The notes under the pieces: generated by a model
The model's database searches: none
Told to the model about the DNA's origin: nothing
What the model saw: the letters and a program-made list of their open reading frames with translations, nothing else
Origin: CADEED01 sp043747875
Lineage (GTDB): Bacteria; Pseudomonadota; Gammaproteobacteria; Steroidobacterales; Steroidobacteraceae
Direction: 5' to 3'
DNA length: 64,000 nucleotides
NCBI GenBank assembly: GCA_043747875.1
Contig: JAYTOI010000093.1
Coordinates: 1-64,000, forward strand
Shown here: piece by piece, positions 1-7,994 of the stretch
How positions within the stretch are numbered: position 1 is the stretch's first letter
How the letters are laid out: the number at the start of each line of letters is the position of its first letter
Translations under genes and position numbers: made by a program

Positions 1-402
1 AGAGGTGTAGCGCCCGTACATCGCGAGATAGCCACTTTGGTCGACGGTGGTTGTGACAGGCGGCTGCGGCCCTGAGCTGTCCGCGTCGAACAACGCCTCT
101 GAAGGAAGCGTGGGTGGATCGAGCAAAAATTGGGAGGCTGAGAAGTCGGCAAGAAACGCGGATGTGGTCTCTCCGCCTTCCGATAAAAATGGCGCGCCGT
201 CAGTTACGGCGTCAATGAGAACCCACGGCGAACTTGGCTGATCCTCCGCGCCGCGCGCGAAACGGCCATTCCACCTTTCTTCAATCTTTGCTTTCGGCGT
301 CGAGAATATCGACGTCACCAGAAAGCCGTGCAGGAAAAAGGAGATTCCCAACGCGGTCGCGTGCGACCCCTGCAGTCTTCGATCACTTGAAAGCCCCGCC
401 AT
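1..402 (-). CDS. Membrane-anchored protein, possible TonB-family energy transducer (5' part only)
   Basis: An open frame of 134 codons begins at an ATG at 402 and runs off the left edge. An AAAGAGAG ribosome-binding site lies about 8 bases upstream. The protein opens with MAGLSSDRRLQGSHATALGI, and residues 16-35 form one hydrophobic segment, so it is probably a single N-terminal membrane anchor with a periplasmic body. The body is rich in acidic residues and proline. The last visible residues (GYLAMYGRYTS) resemble the start of the C-terminal fold of TonB-like proteins, but the diagnostic end is outside the window. The family assignment is therefore weak; the existence of the gene is better supported because the frame stays open with a good start. 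It sits in the lower-GC patch next to an insertion sequence. Confidence 0.55.
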   Translation of the reverse strand, partial: MAGLSSDRRLQGSHATALGISFFLHGFLVTSIFSTPKAKIEERWNGRFARGAEDQPSSPWVLIDAVTDGAPFLSEGGETTSAFLADFSASQFLLDPPTLPSEALFDADSSGPQPPVTTTVDQSGYLAMYGRYTS

Positions 403-654
403 ACTTGTTGCTCTCTTTAGGCAGATTAGTTTTTTATCACATTAAAACTGAAGTATTTATGGTTTTTAGACTTCGTGCGCTTGCACAAAGTTCGCACATA
501 CTAGTAAGGCGAACGTCGTCAGAAGAGGCGCTCGAACATGTCGGTATCGAATTAGTATTGTATTTGACGAAATTCTAGTTAGCAGTTGTACGAAAACCGG
601 GCCGAGGTCAACAGCTCAACTTGCCCTTTCAGGTGAGTGACAAAGGAGAGCCGT
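403..654. other. AT-rich divergent intergenic region
   Basis: This 252-base stretch separates the leftward TonB-like gene from the rightward small membrane protein. It is clearly AT-richer than the rest of the window (for example 425-475), which fits recently acquired DNA or a promoter region serving both genes. I could not pick a convincing -35/-10 pair. Confidence 0.4.
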
Positions 655-882
655 ATGCTGAAGTTGACTATCGAGCGCCTTCATGCAATTGCTGTAGGCG
701 TCCTTCTCTGTTTGGCTTTGATTGTTTTTGTCGTGAAGCGCGTGTTAGGGATGGATACTGCATTGTGGATAGGCCTTTTCTTGTCCACAGCCTCAGTCTT
801 GACGTTGCTCTTGGGCTATCGCGCGTCGAAGTCCCCCAGTGAAATACCGCACTTTGGAAATCCAGCTTTGGACGACTATTGA
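655..882 (+). CDS. Small two-segment membrane protein, stop codon altered by IS insertion
   Basis: A 75-residue protein starting at ATG 655, chosen over an in-frame GTG at 637 because AAAGGAGAG lies 5-6 bases upstream. It has two hydrophobic segments (about residues 9-28 and 37-54) with a short charged link, and ends in a soluble tail (PSEIPHFGNPALDDY). No family recognised. The IS630 element begins at 879, inside the last codons. Before insertion the frame would have read GAC GAC TAG, with the TA of the stop serving as the target dinucleotide; now it reads GAC GAC TAT TGA, adding one tyrosine and borrowing the element's TGA. The gene is thus probably still functional. Its codon use is less GC-biased than that of genes further right. 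Confidence 0.6.
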   Translation: MLKLTIERLHAIAVGVLLCLALIVFVVKRVLGMDTALWIGLFLSTASVLTLLLGYRASKSPSEIPHFGNPALDDY

Positions 883-902
883 GGTTTGCGTAAGTAAGTG
901 AC
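879..902 (+). repeat. Left terminal inverted repeat of the IS630 element
   Basis: Begins TTGAGGTTTGCGTAAG directly after the TA at 877-878. It matches the reverse complement of 1960-1983 at 20 of 24 positions. Confidence 0.9.
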
Positions 903-906
903 CGAG

Positions 907-1904
907 TCAGAGCAACTCGGCTTGCTTCCAGAACGCGCTCACCAGGGTGGGCCTGCGCTGCATGGAGCGCAGGTTGCTGCGGGCACGAACAGCCAGATCG
1001 CCGAGGTCGCGAGCGCAGTAGTTCGGCATGGCGTGGTGTTTCAGATAGCCCCAGATGCACTCGGTTGGATTCATCTCCGGCGCGTAGGCGGGCAAGAACT
1101 CCAAGGCGATCTGTACGCGCTGCGCCTCGACGTGCTGGTGAACGAGTTTGGAGCGATGGGCCTGCAGTCGATCCCAGATGATCAGCAGTTTGCGGCCGAT
1201 CGTGGCTTGCAGAGCTTTGAGGAACTCGATCACCTGCGGGGTGCGGATCGTGCCGCGATACAGCCGGAAGTAAAATCGCCACAGCGAGATCCCGGCGATC
1301 ACCGACAGCTGCTTCCAGCTGAAGCTGTACTGCAGGACCGGTGTCTGACCTTTCGGAGCCCAGGTTCTTGCGCGACAGGGTCTTTCGGACAGACCCGACT
1401 CGTCGATGAAGACGATTACTCGGCCCTGTCGCGCTGCGATTTTTTTAGCTCGGGCCGCCTCTTGGCTTTCCATTGCCGGATCGCTCGTTCGTCGCGCTGG
1501 CGCGCTTGGCCGGTCGGGCGTTGCACACTCCAGCCGAGCCGTCCGAGCAGCCGCCACACTGAAGAAGGCACCAGCGATACGCTGAACTGCTCCTGGATCA
1601 ACTGTGCGATGCGTGGCAGCGTCCACAGCTCCGTGGAGAAGCCAGCCGCCATGGCACCACCCTTCAGTAGTTTGGCGAGCTGCGCGCACTGTGCCTCGCT
1701 CAACCGCGGTGGTCGCCCAAAGCGCTGCGGGCGACGCAGCGCCTCCAGCCCACCTTCCGCTCGCGCCCGTTCCCATCGCATCACCGACTGGCGCGACACT
1801 CCGACCTGTCGGGCGACCTCCGCCGCCGCCATGCCTTGCGCCAGCAGACGTGCACCGCGCCGTCGCCGACGTTCCAGCTCCTTCAGCTTCTCTGCGTGTC
1901 CCAT
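907..1904 (-). CDS. IS630-family transposase made by -1 ribosomal frameshifting
   Basis: DDE transposase. The first frame starts at ATG 1904 (GAGG about 6 bases upstream; an in-frame start at 1976 lies in the terminal repeat) and encodes helix-turn-helix domains (AEVARQVGVSRQSVMRW) before stopping at 1416. The second frame continues to 907 and encodes the catalytic core: FIDESG (first Asp), IIWDRLQAH (second Asp) and NPTECIWGYLK (Glu). The two frames meet at A AAA AAA at 1446-1440, phased exactly as a canonical -1 slippery heptamer, giving ...RRPELKK-IAARQGRV... and a product of about 332 residues, normal for the family. All catalytic residues are present. A plain frameshift mutation is possible, but the heptamer phasing argues for programmed frameshifting, which is known in IS630 elements. 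Confidence 0.9.
1440..1446 (-). promoter_or_regulatory. Programmed -1 frameshift site A AAA AAA
   Basis: Seven consecutive T on the plus strand. On the coding strand the zero frame is CTA AAA AAA TCG; slipping back one base gives AAA AAA ATC and joins the HTH frame to the DDE frame. No strong downstream pseudoknot was identified by eye. Confidence 0.8.
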
Positions 1905-1959
1905 CTCTACCTCGAATGTAAACATCCGACTGAGTTGGACCGCAAGAAGCCGAAAAAGT

Positions 1960-1983
1960 GTCACCCATTTACGCAAATCTCAA
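1960..1983 (-). repeat. Right terminal inverted repeat of the IS630 element
   Basis: Read on the minus strand it begins TTGAGATTTGCGTAAA and ends at the TA at 1984-1985. It pairs with the left repeat with four mismatches. Confidence 0.9.
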
Positions 1984-2223
1984 TAGACCTAAAATGGTCG
2001 ATGAATCGTTATCAAGCTAGTGTCTGGGCAGATTCGAAGCCAGAATCGCTTGATGCCGCCGGCCTCATTAACACCATTTGGTCATTTTGTTCCGCCGTCG
2101 AACTAGTCGGATCTGATTGTGCTCCGCGCCATCGACGCTTTCCTTTAAACGAAGTCTATATTTCGAGCTCCAGGCCGCATCAATTTCCGTCGATTAGTAA
2201 GTCAGGACACCAGGAGATCATTG

Positions 2224-2778
2224 ATGAGTGCGAAAACGAGTCTCGGATGGAGCGCGCTGATACTGAGTCTCGTGCTTGCTCCGTCGCTATTGATCGCCGA
2301 ATCAACAGGTGCAAGTGCGAAACAGACTGAGCCAGCAGCGGCTCGAGACGGAGTAACGCGTAGGGTCTTGGATTCACATCCGGATCCGCAAACGAGAAAG
2401 AGAATTCTGTCAGCATTCGAACGCGCTTCACGTCTCACCGTGTTTTATACGCCCGAAAACGAGATGGGACGCCTGGGATTCAATACGCAAATGGCCAGAG
2501 ATTCCGCGAGCTTCACTTTGTCCGCTAGATGTCGAGGTTCTTGCGGTGTGAGTTTCAAAAATCTTCAGGATGAGCTGGCCAAGGGATTGCGAATTGAAGG
2601 GAATTGGCCAGGACCAGTTGGTGCCGTGATAGATCTGAAGACAGAGAGCGAGGAGTTTGTTGCATCGGTAATCGCAACTGCCGAAGGACAATGCTTCACA
2701 TTGGACGGCCGGTCGTATTTCCTGTCCAATCTTTCCTTGCGCAAGCGGTTTGAGGCGCTTTCAGTTGCGGTTCGCTAG
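2224..2778 (+). CDS. Secreted or periplasmic protein of unknown function
   Basis: 184 residues. The ATG at 2224 is preceded by AGGAG at 7-base spacing; a TTG directly before it is less likely. Residues 1-26 form a classical signal peptide (MSAKTSLGWSALILSLVLAP, then LLIAES), so the mature protein should be periplasmic or anchored outside. The mature part has two cysteines close together (SARCRGSCGVS), possibly a disulfide, and one later (GQCFT). No conserved domain was recognised. It lies in the lower-GC accessory patch downstream of the IS element and is not in an operon with its neighbours. Confidence 0.65.
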   Translation: MSAKTSLGWSALILSLVLAPSLLIAESTGASAKQTEPAAARDGVTRRVLDSHPDPQTRKRILSAFERASRLTVFYTPENEMGRLGFNTQMARDSASFTLSARCRGSCGVSFKNLQDELAKGLRIEGNWPGPVGAVIDLKTESEEFVASVIATAEGQCFTLDGRSYFLSNLSLRKRFEALSVAVR

Positions 2779-2885
2779 TTAGCGCTACGTCGGATTTTCC
2801 GATGGCGGTTGTTACGAGCGGTCAGGAAATCGGGGAAAGTTCACCACCCCTATCCGCCTGAGCATGTCTCGACCTAACTAACAGA

Positions 2886-4007
2886 TCAGTCGATCGGCCA
2901 GGGCATCGAATCGGGCACCGTCGTCGCGCCGCTCTGCGCATGCTGCTGCTGCAGCGCCACGGTATCCACCGCCCTCCACCACGGCGTGACGCTCTCCATC
3001 CGAACCGGCTCGATCGCCTCGCCCAGCCGCGGCATCAACAGTCGCGCGCCGGTGGCCGGCGCCAGCTTCAGGATGGTCTCCGCCGGATCGTCCCAGGCAT
3101 GCATCGCGAGACTGAACGTGCCCCAGTGGATAGGCAGGAAGTTCCCTCCGCCTAACATCTTCAACGCCTCGACCGCGTTCTCGGGCCCGAGATGGATGTC
3201 GCCCCACGCCGGATGAAACGCGCCGATCTCGAGCATCACCAGGTCGAACGGCCCCAACCGCTGCGCGATCTGCGCATATTGCGTGGTGAGTCCGGTGTCG
3301 CCGCTGAAGAATGCCGCGTGCCGCTCGCCGCGGATCACCATGGACGACCACAACGTCGCATTGCGGTCGCGCAGCCCGCGGCCGGAGAAATGCTGCGACG
3401 GCGCGGCAGTGACGCCGAGCCCGGTGTTCGCAACGGTGTGCGTTTCCCACCAGTCGAGCTCGGTGATGCGCTGCGCGGGCACGCCCCAGGCCTCGAGGTG
3501 CGCGCCGACGCCCAGGGACGTGACGAAGGGCACGCCGGACTTCGCCAGCACCTTGATGGTCGGGTAATCCAGATGGTCGTAGTGATCGTGTGAGATCACG
3601 ACGACATCGACGGGCGGCATCGCATTCAACGGCACGGGCACGGGTTGAAATCGTTTCGGGCCGACGAGCGTGGACGGCGAGGCGCGCGGCCCCCACACCG
3701 GGTCGGTGAGCACGCGGTAGCCATCGATCTCGAGCAGCAGGGTCGAATGCCCGAGCCACGTCACGCGCAACCCGCTACCGACCTTTGTTAGCCATGTGTC
3801 GTGCGGATCGACGCTGGGCAGCGCGCCGCTGGGGGCGCGTCGCTCTCCGCCGCAGATGAAGTCCTTCATCGACGGCATCTGCGCCTGCGGATCGCGCAGG
3901 CCCGGAATGGCGGGATGGATGTTTCGAAAGCCCTCGCCGGCCCACATGTGCGAGGCCTTCATGCGCTCGAGTCGCGCGCCGGCCGCGCGTTTACCGAAGG
4001 ATTTCAT
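2886..4007 (-). CDS. Metallo-beta-lactamase-fold hydrolase (UlaG / NAPE-PLD-like)
   Basis: 373 residues. A central fold opens with VTWLGHSTLLLEIDGYRVLTDPV, typical of the UlaG/NAPE-hydrolysing phospholipase D-like branch of the superfamily. The metal-binding HxHxDH motif is SHDHYDHLD (His140, His142, Asp144, His145). Further ligands are likely in APSQHFSGRG and FFSGDTG (Asp), and in LPIHWGTF. No signal peptide is visible, so it is probably cytoplasmic. The substrate cannot be inferred; members act on phosphodiesters, lactones or amides. It is monocistronic here and transcribed in the same direction as the acetyltransferase pair upstream. Start ATG at 4007; an ATG at residue 16 is an alternative. 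Confidence 0.85.
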   Translation of the reverse strand: MKSFGKRAAGARLERMKASHMWAGEGFRNIHPAIPGLRDPQAQMPSMKDFICGGERRAPSGALPSVDPHDTWLTKVGSGLRVTWLGHSTLLLEIDGYRVLTDPVWGPRASPSTLVGPKRFQPVPVPLNAMPPVDVVVISHDHYDHLDYPTIKVLAKSGVPFVTSLGVGAHLEAWGVPAQRITELDWWETHTVANTGLGVTAAPSQHFSGRGLRDRNATLWSSMVIRGERHAAFFSGDTGLTTQYAQIAQRLGPFDLVMLEIGAFHPAWGDIHLGPENAVEALKMLGGGNFLPIHWGTFSLAMHAWDDPAETILKLAPATGARLLMPRLGEAIEPVRMESVTPWWRAVDTVALQQQHAQSGATTVPDSMPWPID

Positions 4008-4047
4008 GGGACGAGGTTAGACCACTTCTAGGCCCGGACCATCGCCC

Positions 4048-4578
4048 TTAGGAGGCAGCGGTGTCGGCGTGTGCGTGGACGAGCCACTCGTAGTAGACGA
4101 GTGGCACCTCGCGATACTTCGTGCGTCCGACCGCGCGAAATCCATTGGCCAGGTAGAAGCGGCCGGCGCCGGCGGCGTGGTCGTAGGCATCGAGCCACAA
4201 CGCGTCCGCCGCCATCACGCGCGCCGCCTCCTTCGCGGCGTCGATGAGCCGCCGGCCGACGCCCTGCCCGCGAGCGTCCGGCGCCACGGCCAGGCCCAGC
4301 ACATACAGCGCCGTCGCGACCGGCGAGAAGGCGATGGAGTCGATGGCCCACGGCAGCGCGCGCGTGAGGCGCACCGTGCCGATGATGTCGGCATTACGCC
4401 GCGCCACCAGCACACGGGATGCGCGTATCTGCTTCACCACTTCCGCTTTACGGGGGCACGCGGACCAGTGCCCCGCGCCGTATCGCCGCGTCATGTCGTG
4501 CGCGACGGCGGTGCGCAGCGTCACCAAGGCACGCGCGTCGCACGCCGTTGCGCTCTCGAACGCAAGCTGCATCGTCAT
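4048..4578 (-). CDS. GNAT-family N-acetyltransferase
   Basis: 176 residues, the normal size for a single GNAT domain. The acetyl-CoA-binding stretch is LGLAVAPDARGQGVGRRLID (about residues 94-113), containing the R-G-Q-G-V-G pyrophosphate loop, followed by an aromatic-rich segment AGRFYLANGFRAVGRTKY typical of the last strands. The substrate is unknown. The start at 4578 (MTM...) lacks a clear ribosome-binding site; the ATG at 4572 is equally possible. It begins 3 bases after the stop of the decayed acetyltransferase at 4581-4901, so the two were probably one transcript. Confidence 0.85.
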   Translation of the reverse strand: MTMQLAFESATACDARALVTLRTAVAHDMTRRYGAGHWSACPRKAEVVKQIRASRVLVARRNADIIGTVRLTRALPWAIDSIAFSPVATALYVLGLAVAPDARGQGVGRRLIDAAKEAARVMAADALWLDAYDHAAGAGRFYLANGFRAVGRTKYREVPLVYYEWLVHAHADTAAS

Positions 4579-4580
4579 TG

Positions 4581-4901
4581 CTAGGGCGGATGCGCCAGGA
4601 CGACCGACGTTTCGATCTGACGCTCGGGGATGTTCCAGTAGCTCTTCAGCAGTTCGGCCGCGCGCGGCGCGGGCACGGGCTCGAAGCCGTGGCGGATCAG
4701 ATCGACGTCGCGCACCGGTTGACAGTTCCAGAACTCGACACCCGCGACGATCTCATCTTCGAGGTGCGACGCGGACATGTACGGGTCGTGCCGGCGATCT
4801 GGCGGGATCACGCCGCGATAAGCTTCCGCGCCGGCGTTGACGATGCGGAGGATGGCCGGGCCTTCATCGGGCCGGCAGCGGCGAATTTCGTGCATGGGCA
4901 C
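4581..4901 (-). pseudogene. GNAT acetyltransferase remnant with internal deletions
   Basis: The 106-residue frame starts like a full GNAT protein (MPMHEIRRCRPDEGPAILRI, then VNAGAEAYRGVIPP) and ends like one (...YWNIPERQIETSVVLAHPP). The middle is missing: after GVEFW the usual strand-turn is gone, and QPVRDVDLIRH jumps straight to GFEPVPA. The lost part, about 60 residues, contains the whole acetyl-CoA loop (Q/R-x-x-G-x-G). In related proteins the text reads ...LIRHAYV...(loop)...ERHGF..., so the junction falls at a shared Arg-His, as expected for deletion between short direct repeats. The frame is preserved but catalysis should be lost. The comparison with intact relatives is from memory of the family, not from a search. 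Confidence 0.65.
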
Positions 4902-5019
4902 TATATTAAAGGGGACAGAGCTATTTGTTGCTGCAGCAGACCGGCCATCCGAAATAGCTCGACGTGCGTGATGGCGGCGTCCTACGCCGCGCCGCCACCT
5001 CTATCGATACGCTTCGGCC

Positions 5020-5712
5020 ATGCGCACCTTCGACTTCAGCTCCTGGCAGGGAGTCCTATCAACCCTCCTCGGCCTCACCATCATCACGCTGCTCGGCGTC
5101 GGTATCCGGCTGCTCGTCATGCAGACCGTGCAGCAACGACGTGAGCGCGAGAATCGCCAGATCAACGAGCGGCTGCGCACGCTGATCGCCGCATACAAAA
5201 CCTTGGGCGGATCGTTTACCGGGGACCTGGCGGTCGATCCGTCGCACCTGCGCGATCTGCGGCGCGCCGGCATGGCCGCGGGCCAGGTCGCGCCTGCGAC
5301 GGAGACCGCGAGCTCAGACCGCTCGCGCCGTATCCGCGACGCAGTCGAGGCCGCGCTCTCCGACATCATCTTGTTAGGCACCGAGGAGCAGGTGCGCCTC
5401 GCGTCGCAGGCCGCGGCGGAGCTGGTAGCGGGGCGGCCGCTGCACACGGCGGAGCTGGTGGTGTCCTTGCGCGCGTTCATCCGCTCGGTGCTCGATCTCG
5501 ATCCGATTCCCACGAGCGTCATCATTCCGAAGCAGAGCCCGGCGCGCCCGGGCGCGGTGAAGAGCGGCGGCGGGGAAGGCAAAGGCAACCCGGAGCGCGG
5601 CGGTGGTAGTCGGGGCGGTGGTGCGGACATGGCCGCGGGCGCCGGTGCGGGGGTGGGGCTGGGAGTCGGCAGCGGCGTCGCGGCGGAAGAAGAAATCGGC
5701 GATCACCGCTGA
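5020..5712 (+). CDS. Single-pass membrane protein with glycine-rich tail, function unknown
   Basis: 230 residues. One transmembrane segment near the N-terminus (about residues 12-34, VLSTLLGLTIITLLGVGIRL) is followed by a basic, Arg/Glu/Gln-rich region likely to be a short coiled coil (QQRRERENRQINERLRTL), a helical domain (about residues 90-160) and a low-complexity Gly/Ala/Arg tail (about residues 170-230). The charge pattern places the C-terminal part in the cytoplasm. Proteins of this layout occur in many Proteobacteria as uncharacterised proteins; no enzymatic motif is present. It converges on folE, with two hairpins in between. Confidence 0.65.
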   Translation: MRTFDFSSWQGVLSTLLGLTIITLLGVGIRLLVMQTVQQRRERENRQINERLRTLIAAYKTLGGSFTGDLAVDPSHLRDLRRAGMAAGQVAPATETASSDRSRRIRDAVEAALSDIILLGTEEQVRLASQAAAELVAGRPLHTAELVVSLRAFIRSVLDLDPIPTSVIIPKQSPARPGAVKSGGGEGKGNPERGGGSRGGGADMAAGAGAGVGLGVGSGVAAEEEIGDHR

Positions 5713-5735
5713 GAAATGGGGGCAGCCCCCATTTC
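5713..5735. terminator. Perfect 10-bp hairpin between convergent genes
   Basis: GAAATGGGGG, loop CAG, CCCCCATTTC: a perfect inverted repeat starting one base after the stop codon of the 5020-5712 gene. It has no U-tract but lies between convergent genes, so a bidirectional terminator is likely. With the next hairpin it could also be a remnant of a short palindromic repeat family. Confidence 0.55.
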
Positions 5736-5739
5736 CGGC

Positions 5740-5760
5740 AAATGGGGAGTGACCCCATTT
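5740..5760. terminator. Second hairpin sharing the AAATGGGG arm
   Basis: AAATGGGG, loop AGTGA, CCCCATTT: an 8-bp perfect stem whose right arm ends in the first base of the folE stop codon. The arms nearly repeat those of the hairpin at 5713-5735, so the two form a tandem palindrome pair. Confidence 0.5.
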
Positions 5761-6446
5761 CACTTCAGGTTGATCAGCGACAGGAACTCGCGGCGCAACG
5801 TGCCGTTCTCCAGGAACACGCCGCGCATCACGCTGTTGGTCATCTTCGACGCATTGTCCTTCACGCCGCGCCATTGCATGCAGAAGTGATCCGCCTCCAT
5901 CACCACGGCCAGCCCATCCGGATTCACCATCTCCACGAGCAGATCCGCGAGCTGCAGAATGGCCTCTTCCTGGATCTGCGGCCGCGACATGATCCACTCC
6001 GCGATGCGCGAATACTTCGACAGCCCGATCAGGTCCGAATCCTGATTCGGCATGACGCCTATCCACAGCCGGCCCATGATCGGACAGAAGTGATGGCTGC
6101 AGGCGCTGCGCACCGTCACCGGGCCCATGATCATGAGCTCGTTCAGGTGCGACGCGTTCGGAAATTCCGTCACCTTCGGAATCGGCACGTAGCGGCCGCG
6201 GAACACCTCGTTCACGTACATCTTCGCGACGCGGCGCGCGGTCTCCTTGGTGTTGTGATCGTGCTCGACGTCGATGACCAGGCTCTCCAGCACGCCGCGC
6301 ATCTTCCCCTGCACTTCGCGCATGAGCTCTTCGAGCTCGCCCGGTTCGACGAACGCGGAGATGTTGTCATTGGCATGAAACCGCTGGCCTTTCTCCTGCA
6401 GCCTCGCGCGAATGCGCTGGGAGACGGGAATGGACTGATCTGACAT
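5760..6446 (-). CDS. folE: GTP cyclohydrolase I (type I, FolE)
   Basis: 228 residues, usual length. The enzyme converts GTP to 7,8-dihydroneopterin triphosphate, the first step of tetrahydrofolate synthesis, as a cytoplasmic homodecamer. Zinc ligands are visible as Cys116 and His119 (SACSHHFCP) and Cys189 (EADHFCMQWRG). The GTP-binding and catalytic segment includes GLSKYSRI and the final KMTNSVMRGVF. Start ATG at 6446. It is separate from other folate genes here. Confidence 0.95.
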   Translation of the reverse strand: MSDQSIPVSQRIRARLQEKGQRFHANDNISAFVEPGELEELMREVQGKMRGVLESLVIDVEHDHNTKETARRVAKMYVNEVFRGRYVPIPKVTEFPNASHLNELMIMGPVTVRSACSHHFCPIMGRLWIGVMPNQDSDLIGLSKYSRIAEWIMSRPQIQEEAILQLADLLVEMVNPDGLAVVMEADHFCMQWRGVKDNASKMTNSVMRGVFLENGTLRREFLSLINLK

Positions 6447-6613
6447 GCTCGCTCGCTCCTCTTGTGTCGCCGTGTGGATTCTCGCGCTTCCCGCCGATTT
6501 ACGCTGTAGGCATAGGAGTACTGGCGCAGAGGCGGTGGATCGTCCCCGGCCGTGTACAAGAAAAATGCCCGCGCATTGGCTGTCTGCGCGGGCGAGGTCT
6601 CACAACAAATACT

Positions 6614-7762
6614 TCAGAGTGTCTTGAGGTACTCCTCGAGATCCGAGCGCTGCCCGGACGTCAGTTGGAGCTTGAGCGTCTTGTTGTAGTGATCGACCAC
6701 GTCGTCGAGCGACTTGGCACTGCCGTCGTGGAAGTACGGCGGGTGCTGCCACAGTCCGCGCAGCGGCGTCGTGCGATACGCTTTGTTCTTCGTGCGCATC
6801 GCGTACGCGCCATCCATGCCCGTCTCGGAGGCCTGGTGCAGTTTGCCGGAGTTGTTGTCGGTGCCACTGCCGCCCACGTGACAGCTCGCGCAGGACTTGT
6901 CGAACGCCGCCTTGCCGCGCGACGCACTCGCCGAGTCCACTTCCACCTTCTTGGAATCGGGTTTCGGCGCCATGAGGCTGTGTTGATAGGCACGCAGCGC
7001 CGCGAGCTTCGGCGTCACCATGTCGGTCGGATGCTTCACGGCCACCTTGAGCATGGGGTCGTTGAAGTTGCCCTTGCCGCCCATCTGCGTGGTCGCAACA
7101 TAGGAATTCCAGTACGAAATCGGACCATCGGCGGTGAACGTGGTCTCCTTGATGTTCGCGAGGCCGTACGCTGGCGGAATGACGACCGGATGATTCTGTC
7201 CATCCTGGTTGTACCGCGGGTCGTACATGCCCGGCCCCCACGACGAGTACACCTTTTTCTGCTCGGGCGTGAGCGCGGGCGAGAGAGCGATGATGGCGCC
7301 GGGATTCAAATCGCGATTGGCCCAACCGTCCAGCCGTTTTCCGATGCCAGGAGCAACCGAATCGTCGACCGTCGAATGGCACAGCGCGCACGTGACGCCG
7401 AGCTTGGTGATGTGATCGTTCGCGTCGACCTCGGCCTTCAGTCCCACTACCGCGTTCATCTTGAGCAGCGCGACCGTGGTCTTGGGATCCTTGAGATCGA
7501 CCTTCTCCAGAATGCCCGGCGGCAATGCCTCCGAATCCACCTTGAGCCCTACCTTGAGAGCCGTGGTCGGGTCCACTTTGGTCTCGACCACCTTGTGCAG
7601 GCCGAGTTTGTCGGTCCAGAGCTGCTCGTCACCGAACGTATCGAAGCGGAAGATCTTCTTGCCTTCCGCGATCTCGTCGGCCTGAGCGGCCGGCGCCAGA
7701 GAGCCCAATCCGCATGCGGCGAGTACCGCAGCGGAGCAATAACGTTTGAATACCCTATTCAT
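6614..7762 (-). CDS. Di-heme cytochrome c peroxidase-family protein
   Basis: 382 residues. The start at 7762 is chosen because AGGGG lies 5 bases upstream; residues 1-29 form a signal peptide ending in AQADE. Two c-type heme motifs are present, CALCH in the N-terminal half and CASCH in the C-terminal half, plus PPYFHDGSAKSLDDVVDHY, the typical distal segment of the CCP/MauG superfamily. It should act in the periplasm, either reducing peroxide or oxidising an unknown organic substrate; N-terminal residues beyond the signal are not those of a canonical CcpA. The leader (7763-7801) contains a 6-bp hairpin (CGATGC/GCATCG). Monocistronic. Confidence 0.85.
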   Translation of the reverse strand: MNRVFKRYCSAAVLAACGLGSLAPAAQADEIAEGKKIFRFDTFGDEQLWTDKLGLHKVVETKVDPTTALKVGLKVDSEALPPGILEKVDLKDPKTTVALLKMNAVVGLKAEVDANDHITKLGVTCALCHSTVDDSVAPGIGKRLDGWANRDLNPGAIIALSPALTPEQKKVYSSWGPGMYDPRYNQDGQNHPVVIPPAYGLANIKETTFTADGPISYWNSYVATTQMGGKGNFNDPMLKVAVKHPTDMVTPKLAALRAYQHSLMAPKPDSKKVEVDSASASRGKAAFDKSCASCHVGGSGTDNNSGKLHQASETGMDGAYAMRTKNKAYRTTPLRGLWQHPPYFHDGSAKSLDDVVDHYNKTLKLQLTSGQRSDLEEYLKTL

Positions 7763-7994
7763 GACAACCCCTAACAAGTAAGACCGATGCTTTTCGCATC
7801 GCGTTCACCCTAACGGCGGGGCCAGGCACGATCTGTAGGAGGGAGCAGCATGGCCGGCGAGGCGCGCGCTCACGCGCGATCGCGGTAATGCGCAGCGCAC
7901 ATTGTTTGTTCCCGAACAGAGGTCATTGCGGGCGCCCGCCATCGCACGCGCGACCCAGGCGCGATAGGATGATCCGCAGTCAACGGGAGAATTC

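Larger units (their letters stand above)
879..1983 (-). mobile_element. Complete IS630-family insertion sequence
   Basis: The element is 1105 bp, bounded by imperfect inverted repeats of about 24 bp (20 matches) and flanked by the dinucleotide TA at 877-878 and 1984-1985, the hallmark target duplication of IS630/Tc1-mariner elements. It holds one transposase read on the minus strand in two frames. Both ends and the coding region look intact, so it may be active. It interrupts the stop codon of the small membrane protein gene without destroying that gene. Confidence 0.93.

Noticed and set aside
403..654. A promoter starting TTGACG near 561
   Set aside because: The spacing leads to a poor -10 (TGTACG); not enough to call.
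1836..2330. Plus-strand frame from inside the IS end into the next gene
   Set aside because: It crosses the IS border and overlaps the signal-peptide gene in another frame; no domain or ribosome-binding site.
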